From assembly GCA_964389685.1 (NCBI GenBank), contig CAYMFM010000005.1, positions 1 to 64,000 on the forward strand: 64,000 nucleotides of DNA. Reading direction: 5' to 3'. The position numbers and the translations under genes were made by a program. How positions within the stretch are numbered: position 1 is the first letter of the stretch; the number at the start of each line of letters is the position of its first letter. Below, piece by piece: positions 7,693 through 17,381 of the stretch. The notes beneath the pieces are model-generated. The model saw nothing but the letters and a program-made list of their open reading frames with translations, was not told the DNA's origin and searched no databases. The stretch is from G020353115 sp964389685 (GTDB taxonomy: Bacteria; Bacteroidota; Bacteroidia; Bacteroidales; VadinHA17).

Positions 7693-9027
7693 TTATAACC
7701 CCTGCTTTTTCAAAAAGTCATCAATCACATCGTTTAAGTCTGGATTTCCAATTTCCTGCAGGTCATAAAATACCCGGGTTGTGGGTTTCTTTATCTTGAT
7801 GATCCGGTTGAGGTCGATGGGTGTCCCAATGATAACGGAGTCGCAATCTGTATTGTTGATGGTGGTTTCAAGATCTTTCAGTTGTTGTTCTCCATAACCC
7901 ATCGCTGGCAACAGGGTTCCTATTGATGGATAGATCCTGAATGTTTCGCTTAGTTTGCCTACAATATACGGCCTGGGATCGACCAGTTCTGATGCACCGA
8001 ATTTTTTTGCTGCGACTGTTCCGGCTCCAATTTTCATTCCACCGTGTGTCAGTGTCGGACCATCCTCCACCACCAGCACTCTCTTCCCTTTGATGACTGT
8101 CGGATCCTGTACTTTAATGGGTGACGCACCATCGATCACAACTGCGTCCGGAGCAATTTGATTAATGCTCTTCCTTACAATCTCCACTCCCTCCGGTGAG
8201 GCAGTGTCCATCTTATTGATTATAACCACATCTGCCATCCGTAAGGTAACTTCACCGGGATAGTATTTCAATTCATGGCCCGGGCGATGCGGATCGGCGA
8301 CAGTAACCATTAAATCGGGATTATAAAACGGAAAATCATTGTTCCCTCCATCCCATAAAATGATATCACATCCTTTCGGATCATTTTCTGCTTGCCGCAA
8401 AATCGCTTCATAATCAACACCAGCATAAATAACATTTCCTCTAACAACGTGTGGTTCATACTCTTCCATCTCTTCAACGGTGCAGTCATTTTTTTCGAGA
8501 TCCGACAGTTCCGCAAACCGCTGCACTTTCTGGGCTATCAGGTTTCCATACGGCATTGGATGTCTGATAGCCACCACCTTCAAACCTTTTTCCATCAATA
8601 TTTCTATGATCTTTCGTGATGTCTGGCTTTTTCCGCAACCTGTTCTGACAGCTCCGACAGCAATGACTGGTTTGGTGCTTTTAATCATGGTTTCACCGGG
8701 ACCCAGCAGGATAAAATTCGCTCCTGCAGCATTTACAATGGCACTCACCGACATGACGCGCTCATACGGAAGGTCACTATAGGAAAAAACACAATCAGTC
8801 ACCTTTTTCTCCCGGATTAAATCCGGCAGTTCCGTTTCAGCAAAAATCGGTATCCCCTCTGGATATAGCTTCCCTGCAAGTTCTGCAGGGTATTTCCGGT
8901 CGTCAATATTGGGTATTTGTGCAGCGGTAAACGCTACCACGTTGTACTGTTCATTATCTCTGAAGTAGGTGTTGAAGTTATGAAAATCCCTACCTGCTGC
9001 ACCAATTATCAATACATTCTTTTTCAT
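7693..9027 (-). CDS. Cyclic 2,3-diphosphoglycerate synthetase-like P-loop protein
   Basis: A 444-residue protein of the family annotated as predicted GTPase / cyclic 2,3-diphosphoglycerate synthetase. It has an N-terminal Rossmann-like segment (VLIIGAAGRDFHNFNTYFRD), then a P-loop GAVRTGCGKSQTS (125-137), the acidic DIILWDGGNNDFPFY stretch and an NKMD motif resembling the GTPase base-recognition motif. The characterised members are archaeal enzymes of methanogens that close 2,3-diphosphoglycerate into its cyclic anhydride. Whether this bacterial homologue does so is not shown. A TAnnTTTG-type box precedes the gene at 9073-9080. Confidence 0.75.
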   Translation of the reverse strand: MKKNVLIIGAAGRDFHNFNTYFRDNEQYNVVAFTAAQIPNIDDRKYPAELAGKLYPEGIPIFAETELPDLIREKKVTDCVFSYSDLPYERVMSVSAIVNAAGANFILLGPGETMIKSTKPVIAVGAVRTGCGKSQTSRKIIEILMEKGLKVVAIRHPMPYGNLIAQKVQRFAELSDLEKNDCTVEEMEEYEPHVVRGNVIYAGVDYEAILRQAENDPKGCDIILWDGGNNDFPFYNPDLMVTVADPHRPGHELKYYPGEVTLRMADVVIINKMDTASPEGVEIVRKSINQIAPDAVVIDGASPIKVQDPTVIKGKRVLVVEDGPTLTHGGMKIGAGTVAAKKFGASELVDPRPYIVGKLSETFRIYPSIGTLLPAMGYGEQQLKDLETTINNTDCDSVIIGTPIDLNRIIKIKKPTTRVFYDLQEIGNPDLNDVIDDFLKKQGL

Positions 9028-9072
9028 TCGTTTAAATTTTAAAAATTAACAGGGCTACAATATGAAGATTAA

Positions 9073-9080
9073 CAAAGGTA
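9073..9080 (-). promoter_or_regulatory. Bacteroidota -7 box for the cDPG synthetase-like gene
   Basis: TACCTTTG on the minus strand, 46 bp before the start codon at 9027. It fits the TAnnTTTG consensus of the Bacteroidota primary sigma factor. Confidence 0.6.
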
Positions 9081-9250
9081 CACCTTTAGCTGAAAAATAA
9101 AACCTGTGTAATGCATCCACTTTCTTTTGATGACTTCTCGGCCCCGCTATTTACAGGAATTCCATCAGGTCTGACCGGACCATATACCAGAATATGTTTA
9201 ATAATATATTTTAAGGTTTTTTGACGTTTCAGGATATCGATCCCATTTCA

Positions 9251-9258
9251 TACCTTTG
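9251..9258 (+). promoter_or_regulatory. -7 box directly before an ATG (possible leaderless mRNA)
   Basis: TACCTTTG ends 3 bp before the ATG at 9262. With transcription starting a few bases after the box, the message would have little or no leader. Confidence 0.5.
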
Positions 9259-9261
9259 GAT

Positions 9262-9861
9262 ATGAATTATCTCGCACATGTATATCTCTCCGGTGATTCC
9301 AATGAAGTGAAGGTTGGGAATTTCATAGGTGATTATGTGAAAGGGACAAACTATAAGCAGTATACAGAGTTAGTTCAAAAAGGTATTCTGATTCACAGAA
9401 ACATTGACACCTTCACGGACAGGCACCCTATCATTCGCAGAAGCAAGTCCCAACTCAATCCAAAATATCACAAATATTCTGGGATAATCATCGATATTTT
9501 TTATGATCATTTTCTGGCAAAGGAGTGGGAAAACTTTTCACAGGAATCGCTTAAGAAATTTGTCTATTACTTTTATGAGGTCCTGATCTTACATTTTGCA
9601 ATACTTCCCAGACGGGTGAAACAATTTCTTCCAATTTTTATTCTGAACAATTGGCTCGAATCCTATCTGACCATCGAAGGAATAGGTGTTGTCCTTCACC
9701 GAATGACAAAGAGAACATCTCTACCGGATTATACCAAATTTGCCATTGATGAACTCAGTAGTAACTACGAGAAATACAGGGCAGATTTTTATGACTTTTT
9801 CCCAAAATTGATACAATTCGTTGAAGAGAAACATCAGATAGAGATTAACCGGCCAAAATGA
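9262..9861 (+). CDS. Acyl carrier protein phosphodiesterase (DUF479 family)
   Basis: 199 residues from the ATG at 9262; an in-frame TTG at 9256 lies inside the probable -7 box and is unlikely as start. The opening MNYLAHVYLSG, the GNFIGDYVKG motif and the H-x-x-ID-x-FTD-H-P pattern (HRNIDTFTDRHP) plus a later FYDHFLA are characteristic of AcpH, an HD-like metal hydrolase that removes 4'-phosphopantetheine from acyl carrier protein. Family members outside gamma-proteobacteria are poorly tested, so other phosphodiester substrates are possible. It is monocistronic. Confidence 0.8.
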   Translation: MNYLAHVYLSGDSNEVKVGNFIGDYVKGTNYKQYTELVQKGILIHRNIDTFTDRHPIIRRSKSQLNPKYHKYSGIIIDIFYDHFLAKEWENFSQESLKKFVYYFYEVLILHFAILPRRVKQFLPIFILNNWLESYLTIEGIGVVLHRMTKRTSLPDYTKFAIDELSSNYEKYRADFYDFFPKLIQFVEEKHQIEINRPK

Positions 9862-9956
9862 ACACCTGCCAGCCAGAGATCTCTTACCCACTCCACCGCT
9901 GAGGACTATTCCTCATGGTGTATGTGCTGGAATGTGATTAGTGAACCCGGGGGTAA

Positions 9957-11381
9957 CTAAATGAGGTATTCCATCCGGCTTGCATCGAACCGCAGGAAAA
10001 TAAAGAGAAGCAATGTGAACGACCACAGGGATGAGCCTCCATAACTTAAGAACGGAAGTGGAATTCCGATTACGGGTAATAACCCGATGGTCATACCGAT
10101 ATTCACACCAATATGAAAAAAGAGGATTGAAAAAACGGCATATCCATAGATTCGGGAAAACAGGGATTTTTGTCGTTCTGCAAGAATAATTAACCGAATC
10201 AGGAGAATTGAAAACAGGAAGATAGTTGTAAAAGTACCGAGGAAGCCCCACTCCTCTCCGACAGTACAAAATATAAAATCTGTGCTCTGTTCAGGCACAA
10301 ATTTAAATTTTGTTTGTGTCCCGTTCAGGAACCCTTTCCCTGCAAATCCACCAGATCCTATTGCTATCTTTGACTGGTTTACGTTATATCCACTTCCATA
10401 GGGGTCCGATTCAATTCCCAGCAAAATGTTAATCCGCTTCTGCTGGTGGGGTTCAAGAACATTATGAAATACATGATCTACCGAGAAGGAGAAAGCGATG
10501 GCACCGATAAGGATTAAATAAACAAAAATTCCATTTCTGATCTTTTTTTTATATCCGAAATAGAGGAACACGAGGCCTGCTAAAAGAGTGGAAATAACAA
10601 TAAGGAAGTACCCGGATATATTCCAGTTAAGCAAGGTTTTAAAACCAAAGGCTGCTACGATCAATGATCCCAGAATGGTGAGTGCTACGAATGTGTATCT
10701 GCTTTTTCTTTCAATGATTTGAAGGGCAATTAATGCCAGAAAGATTAGACCGAGAATGATGAATAGCCTGTCGAGTACAAGGGCAAGAATAAACAAAACA
10801 ACGGACATCAAGGCAATGAACAGTATTGTTCCCGATAATCCTTCCCGGTAAAGAACCAGGATAAACGCAAAGAAGACCAGGGCTGAACCCATGTCCGGCT
10901 GAACCAGGATCAGGAATGCAGGAACCAGCACAATCAGTGCCATGGTGCCGATGGTTCTTGGTGAATGGATCTTCCGGTTAGGAGCACTGAGGTATCTTGC
11001 CAGTGCCAGTCCGGTACCTACCTTGGCGAATTCGGCTGGTTGAAAACGAAACAACCCCAATTCAATCCAGGATCTTGAGCCGTGTACCTCCCGTCCAAAA
11101 ATCAATACCAGCAAGAGAAAAAGAATGAAAATCCCATAAATGAGATATGCAAAAAATGAATAAAAGCGGCTATCAATGACCTGCACCAGGAAGGCGATAG
11201 CCAGTGCTGCCAAAATCCAGATTAGCTGTTTCCCATATCGCTGGGAAAAATCCAGAATGCCTGCTGATTCTTCGCTATAGACAGATGCATAGATATTCAT
11301 CCATCCCAGGGTCACCAATACCAGATACAAAAATATTGTAATCCAGTCGATGCTAGTCCATATGTTCACTATCCTTTTCAA
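9957..11381 (-). CDS. rodA: Rod shape-determining SEDS glycosyltransferase RodA
   Basis: A 474-residue polytopic protein of the SEDS family (FtsW/RodA/SpoVE). It polymerises peptidoglycan for lateral wall growth together with PBP2. Many hydrophobic segments are visible, along with the family motifs GSRSWIELGLFRFQPAEFAKVG and, near the C-terminus, GIPLPFLSYGGSSLWSF. It is somewhat longer than E. coli RodA because of extra membrane segments in the middle. Its start overlaps the PBP2 gene by 29 bp, and it is the last gene of the mre cluster, which supports RodA over FtsW. Confidence 0.93.
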   Translation of the reverse strand: MKRIVNIWTSIDWITIFLYLVLVTLGWMNIYASVYSEESAGILDFSQRYGKQLIWILAALAIAFLVQVIDSRFYSFFAYLIYGIFILFLLLVLIFGREVHGSRSWIELGLFRFQPAEFAKVGTGLALARYLSAPNRKIHSPRTIGTMALIVLVPAFLILVQPDMGSALVFFAFILVLYREGLSGTILFIALMSVVLFILALVLDRLFIILGLIFLALIALQIIERKSRYTFVALTILGSLIVAAFGFKTLLNWNISGYFLIVISTLLAGLVFLYFGYKKKIRNGIFVYLILIGAIAFSFSVDHVFHNVLEPHQQKRINILLGIESDPYGSGYNVNQSKIAIGSGGFAGKGFLNGTQTKFKFVPEQSTDFIFCTVGEEWGFLGTFTTIFLFSILLIRLIILAERQKSLFSRIYGYAVFSILFFHIGVNIGMTIGLLPVIGIPLPFLSYGGSSLWSFTLLLFIFLRFDASRMEYLI

Positions 11382-13206
11382 GATGTATCAGATCGGTATT
11401 CAAAATTCTATCCTCCATCCATGGCCGGGTGATGGTATCGGTTAAATACTTCTCAATCAGCAGGCTGGCAAGGGGGGCAGCATAAGTACTGCCAAAGCCA
11501 CCATTTTCCACATATACTGCAAGAGCAATCCTTGGATTTTCTTTGGGTGCAAAGGCAACAAAAATGGAGTGGTCTTCACCGTGCGGATTTTCTGCAGTAC
11601 CTGTTTTACCGCATATGGTGACACCTTGCAGAAAGGCACTTCTTGCAGTGCTTCCTGATCCGGGTTCACCATTTATAGCAAGGTCCATTCCATCAATAAT
11701 TGGAATGAAATTGATCGAATCAATACCGGTAACATGCTTCTCCCGAAACCGTGGATCGATTGGTTCACCGCTATCAATCCGTTTTAGAACATGCGGAGTA
11801 TAATAGCAACCACGATTGGCTATTGCTGCGGTCATGTTGGCCATCTGGATGGGTGTGATCCCCAGTTCTCCCTGCCCGATGGCCAGTGAAATCAACATCA
11901 GTGAGTGCCATCTACCGGTTCCATATTTCGCATCATACAGCGTATCACTGGGTACCAGGCCTCTCAACTCATTGGCAAAATCTGAATGTAACTTTTCGCC
12001 AAATCCAAAGGAGTGCAGGTAATTGGTCCAGGCATTAAAACTTTCCCGTACTGATCCGTATTCAGGATTGTCGAGTATTGTTCTGAAAACATTGCAGAAA
12101 TAGGCGTTACAGGAATTTTGGACAGCACCGACCAGGTCAAGCGGAGAATCGTGATTATGACAACCGACCGTAAAGTTACCCACATGATATCCAAAATCAC
12201 AATAGTATTCCATCCAGGGGCGGAGCACCTGCTCCTGCAGTCCGATCATTCCGTTGATCAATTTGAAGGTTGACCCAGGAGGATACTGAGCCATCAATGC
12301 CCGGTTAAAGAGGGGTTTCAATGTATCCTGTGAGAGCCGGATGAAATTTTGAGACCGTATCCTGCCAACCATTAGCCACGGATCATAACTTGGTGAAGAG
12401 ACCAGGCAAAGAATTTCTCCCGTTGAGGGTTCAATCGCAACAATGCTTCCGATCTTGTTTTGCATCAGCAATTCACCATATTTCTGCAGGTAAGAATCGA
12501 TGGTAATGGTGATGTTTGTCCCAACAACTGCAGCGGTATCATACCTGCCATCCTGGTAAGGGCCCTTTATCCTGTTATGAACATCTACCATATAGATTTC
12601 AACTCCTTTTCCCCCTCGTAATACATCTTCATAGGATTGCTCGATTCCGCTTATTCCAATATAATCTCCTAACCGGTAATAGGGTTTCTCCTTCATGATC
12701 TTCTCATCCACTTCACCAACATATCCGAGCAGATGTGCGGCAATGTTATCGGAATATTTTCTCAATGTTCTTGCCTGCACGAAAAAGCCCGGAAATTTGT
12801 AAAGTTTTTCCTGCAGGTTGGCATAGGTCAGGGAAGAAATTTGTTCCAGGAAAGGGGAGGATGTATATGCTGAATAATCTTTTGCAGACTGAATTCTGGT
12901 TCTCACCTCCTCAATGGTCAATCCCAGGACAGAACAAAAGTCAGTTGTATCAAATTCATTAAGCTGAGCCGGGATAACCATCAGATCATAGGCAGCTTCA
13001 TTGTATACCAGAAGATCTCCACGCCTGTCGTATATCAATCCCCGTGCAGGATATTTCGTGACGTAGCGCAATACGTTACTGCTGGCAGTCAACCCATAGG
13101 ATTTATCGATGACCTGCAGGGAAAACAACCGGATAACATAGACGGTAAAAACCAGGATCACTGCACCGGCAATCACATACTTTCTTCCTGCATATGGATT
13201 CTTCAC
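11353..13206 (-). CDS. mrdA: Penicillin-binding protein 2 (elongation transpeptidase)
   Basis: A 617-residue class B PBP: short cytoplasmic tail, one transmembrane helix (about 9-30), dimerisation domain (about 50-220), then transpeptidase. The catalytic motifs are intact: S312-T-F-K315 (PPGSTFKL), S365-C-N367 (QNSCNAYF) and K534-T-G536 (CGKTGTAEN). It crosslinks new peptidoglycan made by RodA. It lies between mreD and rodA in the usual Bacteroidota order, overlapping rodA by 29 bp. Confidence 0.95.
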   Translation of the reverse strand: MKNPYAGRKYVIAGAVILVFTVYVIRLFSLQVIDKSYGLTASSNVLRYVTKYPARGLIYDRRGDLLVYNEAAYDLMVIPAQLNEFDTTDFCSVLGLTIEEVRTRIQSAKDYSAYTSSPFLEQISSLTYANLQEKLYKFPGFFVQARTLRKYSDNIAAHLLGYVGEVDEKIMKEKPYYRLGDYIGISGIEQSYEDVLRGGKGVEIYMVDVHNRIKGPYQDGRYDTAAVVGTNITITIDSYLQKYGELLMQNKIGSIVAIEPSTGEILCLVSSPSYDPWLMVGRIRSQNFIRLSQDTLKPLFNRALMAQYPPGSTFKLINGMIGLQEQVLRPWMEYYCDFGYHVGNFTVGCHNHDSPLDLVGAVQNSCNAYFCNVFRTILDNPEYGSVRESFNAWTNYLHSFGFGEKLHSDFANELRGLVPSDTLYDAKYGTGRWHSLMLISLAIGQGELGITPIQMANMTAAIANRGCYYTPHVLKRIDSGEPIDPRFREKHVTGIDSINFIPIIDGMDLAINGEPGSGSTARSAFLQGVTICGKTGTAENPHGEDHSIFVAFAPKENPRIALAVYVENGGFGSTYAAPLASLLIEKYLTDTITRPWMEDRILNTDLIHLEKDSEHMD

Positions 13207-13231
13207 CTCTTAATGTGATTTTACAAAACAA

Positions 13232-13738
13232 TCATTTTCGAAAAACGATATACTGGCTAAGCACGATGAACAAAATTGAGAATGAGGAACTCAGGATAAC
13301 ACGCAACAGGGTTCTGAAAAATTCAGATAATCTGAATACCTCAAAATAAAAAAGAAACAGGTGATGTGCAAATACAAGTATTATTGCATAATTGAGGAAC
13401 CAGGTAATTCCGTAATAAAACACCCGGGGATAGGTGCCCGTTTCATATCCATCTCTTGGAGAAATCACCCTCAACACATAAGGGCGTAAAAATGCCATGA
13501 ACAGGGTTGCAGAAGCATGTAACCCCAGTGTATTTGAAAAAATATCAACCGACAGGCCCAACAGAAAACCGGAGACCAGCAACACCCAGCGTGGCGCCTC
13601 AAAGGGGAGGAGAAGAATAAACAGCACATACATGAATGGATTCACAAATCCACTAAACTGGATATTGTTCAACACCAATACCTGAAAAAGTACCAGTATA
13701 ATAAAGCGCCCTGCGTTACGTGCAATAAGATTAATCAT
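13232..13738 (-). CDS. mreD: Rod shape-determining protein MreD
   Basis: A 168-residue hydrophobic protein with about five to six membrane segments, the expected size for MreD, the inner-membrane member of the elongasome. Sequence conservation in this family is low, so the call rests on size, hydropathy and position directly after mreC (8-bp overlap) and before PBP2 (25-bp gap). Confidence 0.88.
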   Translation of the reverse strand: MINLIARNAGRFIILVLFQVLVLNNIQFSGFVNPFMYVLFILLLPFEAPRWVLLVSGFLLGLSVDIFSNTLGLHASATLFMAFLRPYVLRVISPRDGYETGTYPRVFYYGITWFLNYAIILVFAHHLFLFYFEVFRLSEFFRTLLRVILSSSFSILFIVLSQYIVFRK

Positions 13739-14558
13739 ATTCGACCCTGCTTTCTAGTTCTTTCTGTTCCTCTTTCCTGAGGTTACTAACCACACTGACA
13801 TAGGTAAGGCTCTTAAAATCGGTGAAGAGATGAACTTTTATGACATAAAAATTCGCCCCTTTCACTTCAAAGTCCTTAATGGTCCCGATCAATACGCCTT
13901 CAGGATAAATTGTTGAAAATCCACTGGTTATAATAGTATCCCCTATTGAAATATTGACGTGGTGCGGGATTTCATCCAAAATGGCCTCCCGGTAATTAAT
14001 ACCATCCCAGGAGAGGGATCCAAACGCATCATTCTTTTTTACTTTCGCGCTCACGCGCAGGTCGGTGTTCAATAATGAAATTACGGTCGAAAATCGTTTC
14101 GATACACCATTTACAACACCCACAATTCCATCGGCAGCCACAACTGCCATTTCCGGCCTGATACCGGCATCGCTGCCTTTATTCAATGTCAGGTAATTGT
14201 GTTGTTTATTTACAGAATTATTGACTATCCTGGCATAAGTATAAAAATAGTGTTGCTGATAAACCGAGTCGTATTCGCCATAAAAGAAGATCTCATCGGA
14301 TCGGTATACCCGCTGTAAAATGTTTTTCAATTTTTCATTTTCTATGGCCAGTTGGCGGTTCATCTGACGCAGGGAGAGGTATTCATTCAACAGGTCAATT
14401 TTAGAATAAACAAATCCTGTTATTCGCTGGCTGGAGTTAACAAATTTCGCTTTCTGAAAGGGGTTGTATTGGAATAGAAGCGTTAATGAAAGGGTTTCAA
14501 GGATCAGGAATAGTAGAAGGAAATGATATGTAAGAATAAATCGTATTAAACTTCGCAT
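13731..14558 (-). CDS. mreC: Rod shape-determining protein MreC
   Basis: A 275-residue protein with one N-terminal membrane helix (about 9-28), a coiled-coil stretch (about 50-85, LSLRQMNRQLAIENEKLKN) and the periplasmic beta domain with YLTLNKGSDAGIRPEMAVVA, typical of MreC. It activates PBP2 and links it to MreB. It follows mreB by 37 bp and overlaps mreD by 8 bp. Confidence 0.93.
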   Translation of the reverse strand: MRSLIRFILTYHFLLLFLILETLSLTLLFQYNPFQKAKFVNSSQRITGFVYSKIDLLNEYLSLRQMNRQLAIENEKLKNILQRVYRSDEIFFYGEYDSVYQQHYFYTYARIVNNSVNKQHNYLTLNKGSDAGIRPEMAVVAADGIVGVVNGVSKRFSTVISLLNTDLRVSAKVKKNDAFGSLSWDGINYREAILDEIPHHVNISIGDTIITSGFSTIYPEGVLIGTIKDFEVKGANFYVIKVHLFTDFKSLTYVSVVSNLRKEEQKELESRVEYD

Positions 14559-14595
14559 TCTCCCGATGAATTTGCTTAATGTTCCTATTTGGGTT

Positions 14596-15618
14596 TTACC
14601 GCATCAGGAATGAAAACTTATCAACGTTTTTCAAAGCAATCCCTGTACCGCGCGCAACGGCATGCAACGAATCCTCAGCGACAAGGAAAGGAATACCTAT
14701 TTTATCTGTAAATCGCTTATCCAACCCTCTGAGCAAGGCACCTCCTCCTGCCAGGTAGATTCCCCGGGAAACAATATCCGCATACAACTCGGGGGGGGTT
14801 TGCTCCAATACTCCCAGAATTGCCGTCTCGATCTTTGTAATGGATTTATCCAGACAATGAGAGATCTCCTGGTATGAAATGGGAATCTCAATGGGCATGG
14901 CAGTCATCAGGTTCGGTCCCCGGATGATGAAATCCGGGGGAGGATTTTCAATATCCGGAAGAGCTGATCCCACATTGATTTTCACGTCTTCGGCTGTTCG
15001 ATCACCGATTTTGATGTTATGCTGGTGCCTCATATACGCCTGGATATCTGCTGTAAAACCATCGCCTGCAATCCGTATAGACTTGTTGCATACAATACCT
15101 CCCAAAGCGATCACCGCAATTTCGGTTGTTCCTCCGCCAATATCAGCCACCATGCTCCCTTCAGGTGCTTCCACATCAATGCCAATCCCAATAGCTGCTG
15201 CCATGGGTTCGTAGATCATAAATACATCCCTTCCGCCCGCATGTTCTGATGAATCCCGTACAGCACGCACCTCAACTTCAGTACTTCCTGAGGGGATAGC
15301 GATCACCATTTTTAATGAAGGAGAAAAAGCCCTCGGTCTGTGATTGATCATTTTGATCATTCCTCTGATCATTTGTTCAGCGGAATTAAAATCAGCAATT
15401 ACACCATCCCTGAGGGGTCTTACCGTTATAATGTTCTCGTGTGTTTTGCCATGCATCTGTCTGGCTCTTTCGCCAATAGCAATTAGTTTGCCCGTATTCT
15501 TATCTACGGCAACAATGGAAGGCTCATCCACTACGACTTTGTCATTGTGGATAATGACCGTATTCGCCGTTCCGAGGTCTATCGCAATTTCCTGCGTTAA
15601 AAAAGAAAACATTCCCAT
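14596..15618 (-). CDS. mreB: Actin-like cell shape protein MreB
   Basis: A 340-residue bacterial actin. ATP-binding motifs are visible: phosphate 1 IDLGTANTVI (about 13-22), phosphate 2 VADIGGGTTEIAVI (about 157-170) and adenosine LAGGGALLRGLD (about 290-301). It forms membrane-associated filaments that position the elongasome. Length is normal. It lies 33 bp downstream of purH on the same strand, so transcription probably reads through from purH. Confidence 0.96.
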   Translation of the reverse strand: MGMFSFLTQEIAIDLGTANTVIIHNDKVVVDEPSIVAVDKNTGKLIAIGERARQMHGKTHENIITVRPLRDGVIADFNSAEQMIRGMIKMINHRPRAFSPSLKMVIAIPSGSTEVEVRAVRDSSEHAGGRDVFMIYEPMAAAIGIGIDVEAPEGSMVADIGGGTTEIAVIALGGIVCNKSIRIAGDGFTADIQAYMRHQHNIKIGDRTAEDVKINVGSALPDIENPPPDFIIRGPNLMTAMPIEIPISYQEISHCLDKSITKIETAILGVLEQTPPELYADIVSRGIYLAGGGALLRGLDKRFTDKIGIPFLVAEDSLHAVARGTGIALKNVDKFSFLMR

Positions 15619-15651
15619 GTTTTAGGCTCTCCTAAATATATCAAACGTTTA

Positions 15652-17178
15652 TCAATGTTTAAAATGCCTTATACCGGTAAATACCATTGACATACCATGT
15701 GTATCACAGAAATCGATTGATTCTTTGTCCCTGATTGAACCTCCGGGTTGCACTACAGATACTATTCCGGCTTCATGGGCGATCTCTACACAATCGGGAA
15801 AGGGGAAAAAGGCATCAGAAGCCATGACTGCACCCTGCAAATCCATGCCAAAATTACGTGCTTTTTCAATGGCTTGTTTCAAGGCATCAACCCTGGAGGT
15901 TTGTCCTACTCCACTGGCCAGCAATTGATGATTTTTCGCAATAACGATGCAATTGGACTTTGTGTGTTTAACCACCTTATTTGCAAAAACCAAATTATTC
16001 TTTTCTTCATCCGTCGGATTGATTTTTGTGATCGTCTTTAAATCAGCTTTTGTTTCCATTGCCAGGTCTTTATCCTGATAGAGAACACCGTTCAGCACCG
16101 AACGGTAGGAATGCCTGGGAAGGTCAACCGGCTTATGGATTAACAGGATACGGTTCTTTTTCTGTTTCAGGATATCCAGCGCCTCGTCGGAATAATCCGG
16201 AGCAATGATCACTTCGAAAAACAGTTTGTTTATCTCCTCTGCCGTCTGCTTATCGACCCTCACATTGGTTGCCAAAACACCTCCAAATGCAGATACGGGA
16301 TCACCTGCAAGTGCATCGTTCCAGGCAACCATCAGATTTTCCCTTGAGGCAATTCCACAGGCATTGTTGTGCTTTAGAATGGCAAAGGTTGTTTCATCAA
16401 ATTCAGAAATCAGGTTTACAGCCGCATCAATATCCAGCAAGTTATTATAGGATATTTCCTTCCCATGGATCTGGGTAAAGATCTCATCAAAATTTCCGAA
16501 ATACGTTCCTTTCTGATGTGGATTTTCACCATATCTCAAGGGCTTTCCCGGTTTAATGCTCTGTTTGAATTGCATAACCTCCTGCTGCCTGTTAAAGTAA
16601 TTAAAAATTGCGGTATCGTAATGCGAAGAAACAGCGAATGCCTCAGTAGCAAAATGCTTTCTTTCATCCAGTGTGATTTCTCCCCCTCCTGCTGACAACA
16701 AATCTAACAATGCATTGTATTGTTCCCGATTTGAGACAATGAGCACATCGTTAAAATTCTTTGCAGCTGCCCGGATAAGCGATATACCTCCAATGTCTAT
16801 TTTTTCAATGATCTCGTTCTTATTACTTGTGGCAGCGACTGTCTCTTCAAAGGGATAAAGATCCACAATGACAAGGTCGAACTGAGGAATCTCATACTGA
16901 TCAAGCTGCTCCAGATCCTTCTTGTTTTCCCGTCGTGCCAGAATCCCGCCAAAAATCTTGGGGTGTAATGTTTTCACTCTTCCACCCAGAATGGATGGAT
17001 AGGTTGTCAGATCCTCAACAGCATGCACCCGAATCCCAAGCCTTTCAATAAAATCTTTCGTCCCACCTGTTGAATAGAGTGAAACGTTTAATTCATTCAG
17101 TTTCAGGACTATTTTATCCAGATCATCCTTATGATAAACGGAAACAAGTGCGGAATTTATTCTTTTTAAACCACTCAT
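15652..17178 (-). CDS. purH: Bifunctional AICAR formyltransferase / IMP cyclohydrolase
   Basis: A 508-residue enzyme for the last two steps of de novo IMP synthesis. The N-terminal MGS-like cyclohydrolase domain (about 1-190) carries SLYSTGGTKDF and GGRVKTLHPKI. The C-terminal transformylase has RYGENPHQKGTYF, the KHNNACGIA motif with its catalytic Lys-His, and DAFFPFPDC. Length is normal. It is the first gene of the purH-mreBCD-mrdA-rodA cluster, a common Bacteroidota arrangement. Confidence 0.96.
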   Translation of the reverse strand: MSGLKRINSALVSVYHKDDLDKIVLKLNELNVSLYSTGGTKDFIERLGIRVHAVEDLTTYPSILGGRVKTLHPKIFGGILARRENKKDLEQLDQYEIPQFDLVIVDLYPFEETVAATSNKNEIIEKIDIGGISLIRAAAKNFNDVLIVSNREQYNALLDLLSAGGGEITLDERKHFATEAFAVSSHYDTAIFNYFNRQQEVMQFKQSIKPGKPLRYGENPHQKGTYFGNFDEIFTQIHGKEISYNNLLDIDAAVNLISEFDETTFAILKHNNACGIASRENLMVAWNDALAGDPVSAFGGVLATNVRVDKQTAEEINKLFFEVIIAPDYSDEALDILKQKKNRILLIHKPVDLPRHSYRSVLNGVLYQDKDLAMETKADLKTITKINPTDEEKNNLVFANKVVKHTKSNCIVIAKNHQLLASGVGQTSRVDALKQAIEKARNFGMDLQGAVMASDAFFPFPDCVEIAHEAGIVSVVQPGGSIRDKESIDFCDTHGMSMVFTGIRHFKH

Positions 17179-17202
17179 TCACAACTATTTGTTAAATCTG
17201 CA

Positions 17203-17210
17203 CAAAGATA
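17203..17210 (-). promoter_or_regulatory. -7 box for purH and the mre cluster
   Basis: TATCTTTG on the minus strand, 25 bp before the purH start. This is probably the main promoter for the six-gene cluster. Confidence 0.55.
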
Positions 17211-17341
17211 TTAAAAACTTATCAAAATAAGTGATTTTATCACATTAAAAGATGTATCCATATAGATTATTTTAAGAGTTCTGAAGGGACTGGACATTCG
17301 GAAAAATCATCAAATCATAAACGGATAAATAACAAGTTGGT

Positions 17342-17349
17342 TATATTTG
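17342..17349 (+). promoter_or_regulatory. -7 box for the ABC permease gene
   Basis: TATATTTG, 33 bp before the ATG at 17382, matching the TAnnTTTG consensus. Confidence 0.55.
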
Positions 17350-17381
17350 TAGTCATTATCACCAATAAGAGGATTTGCTGA

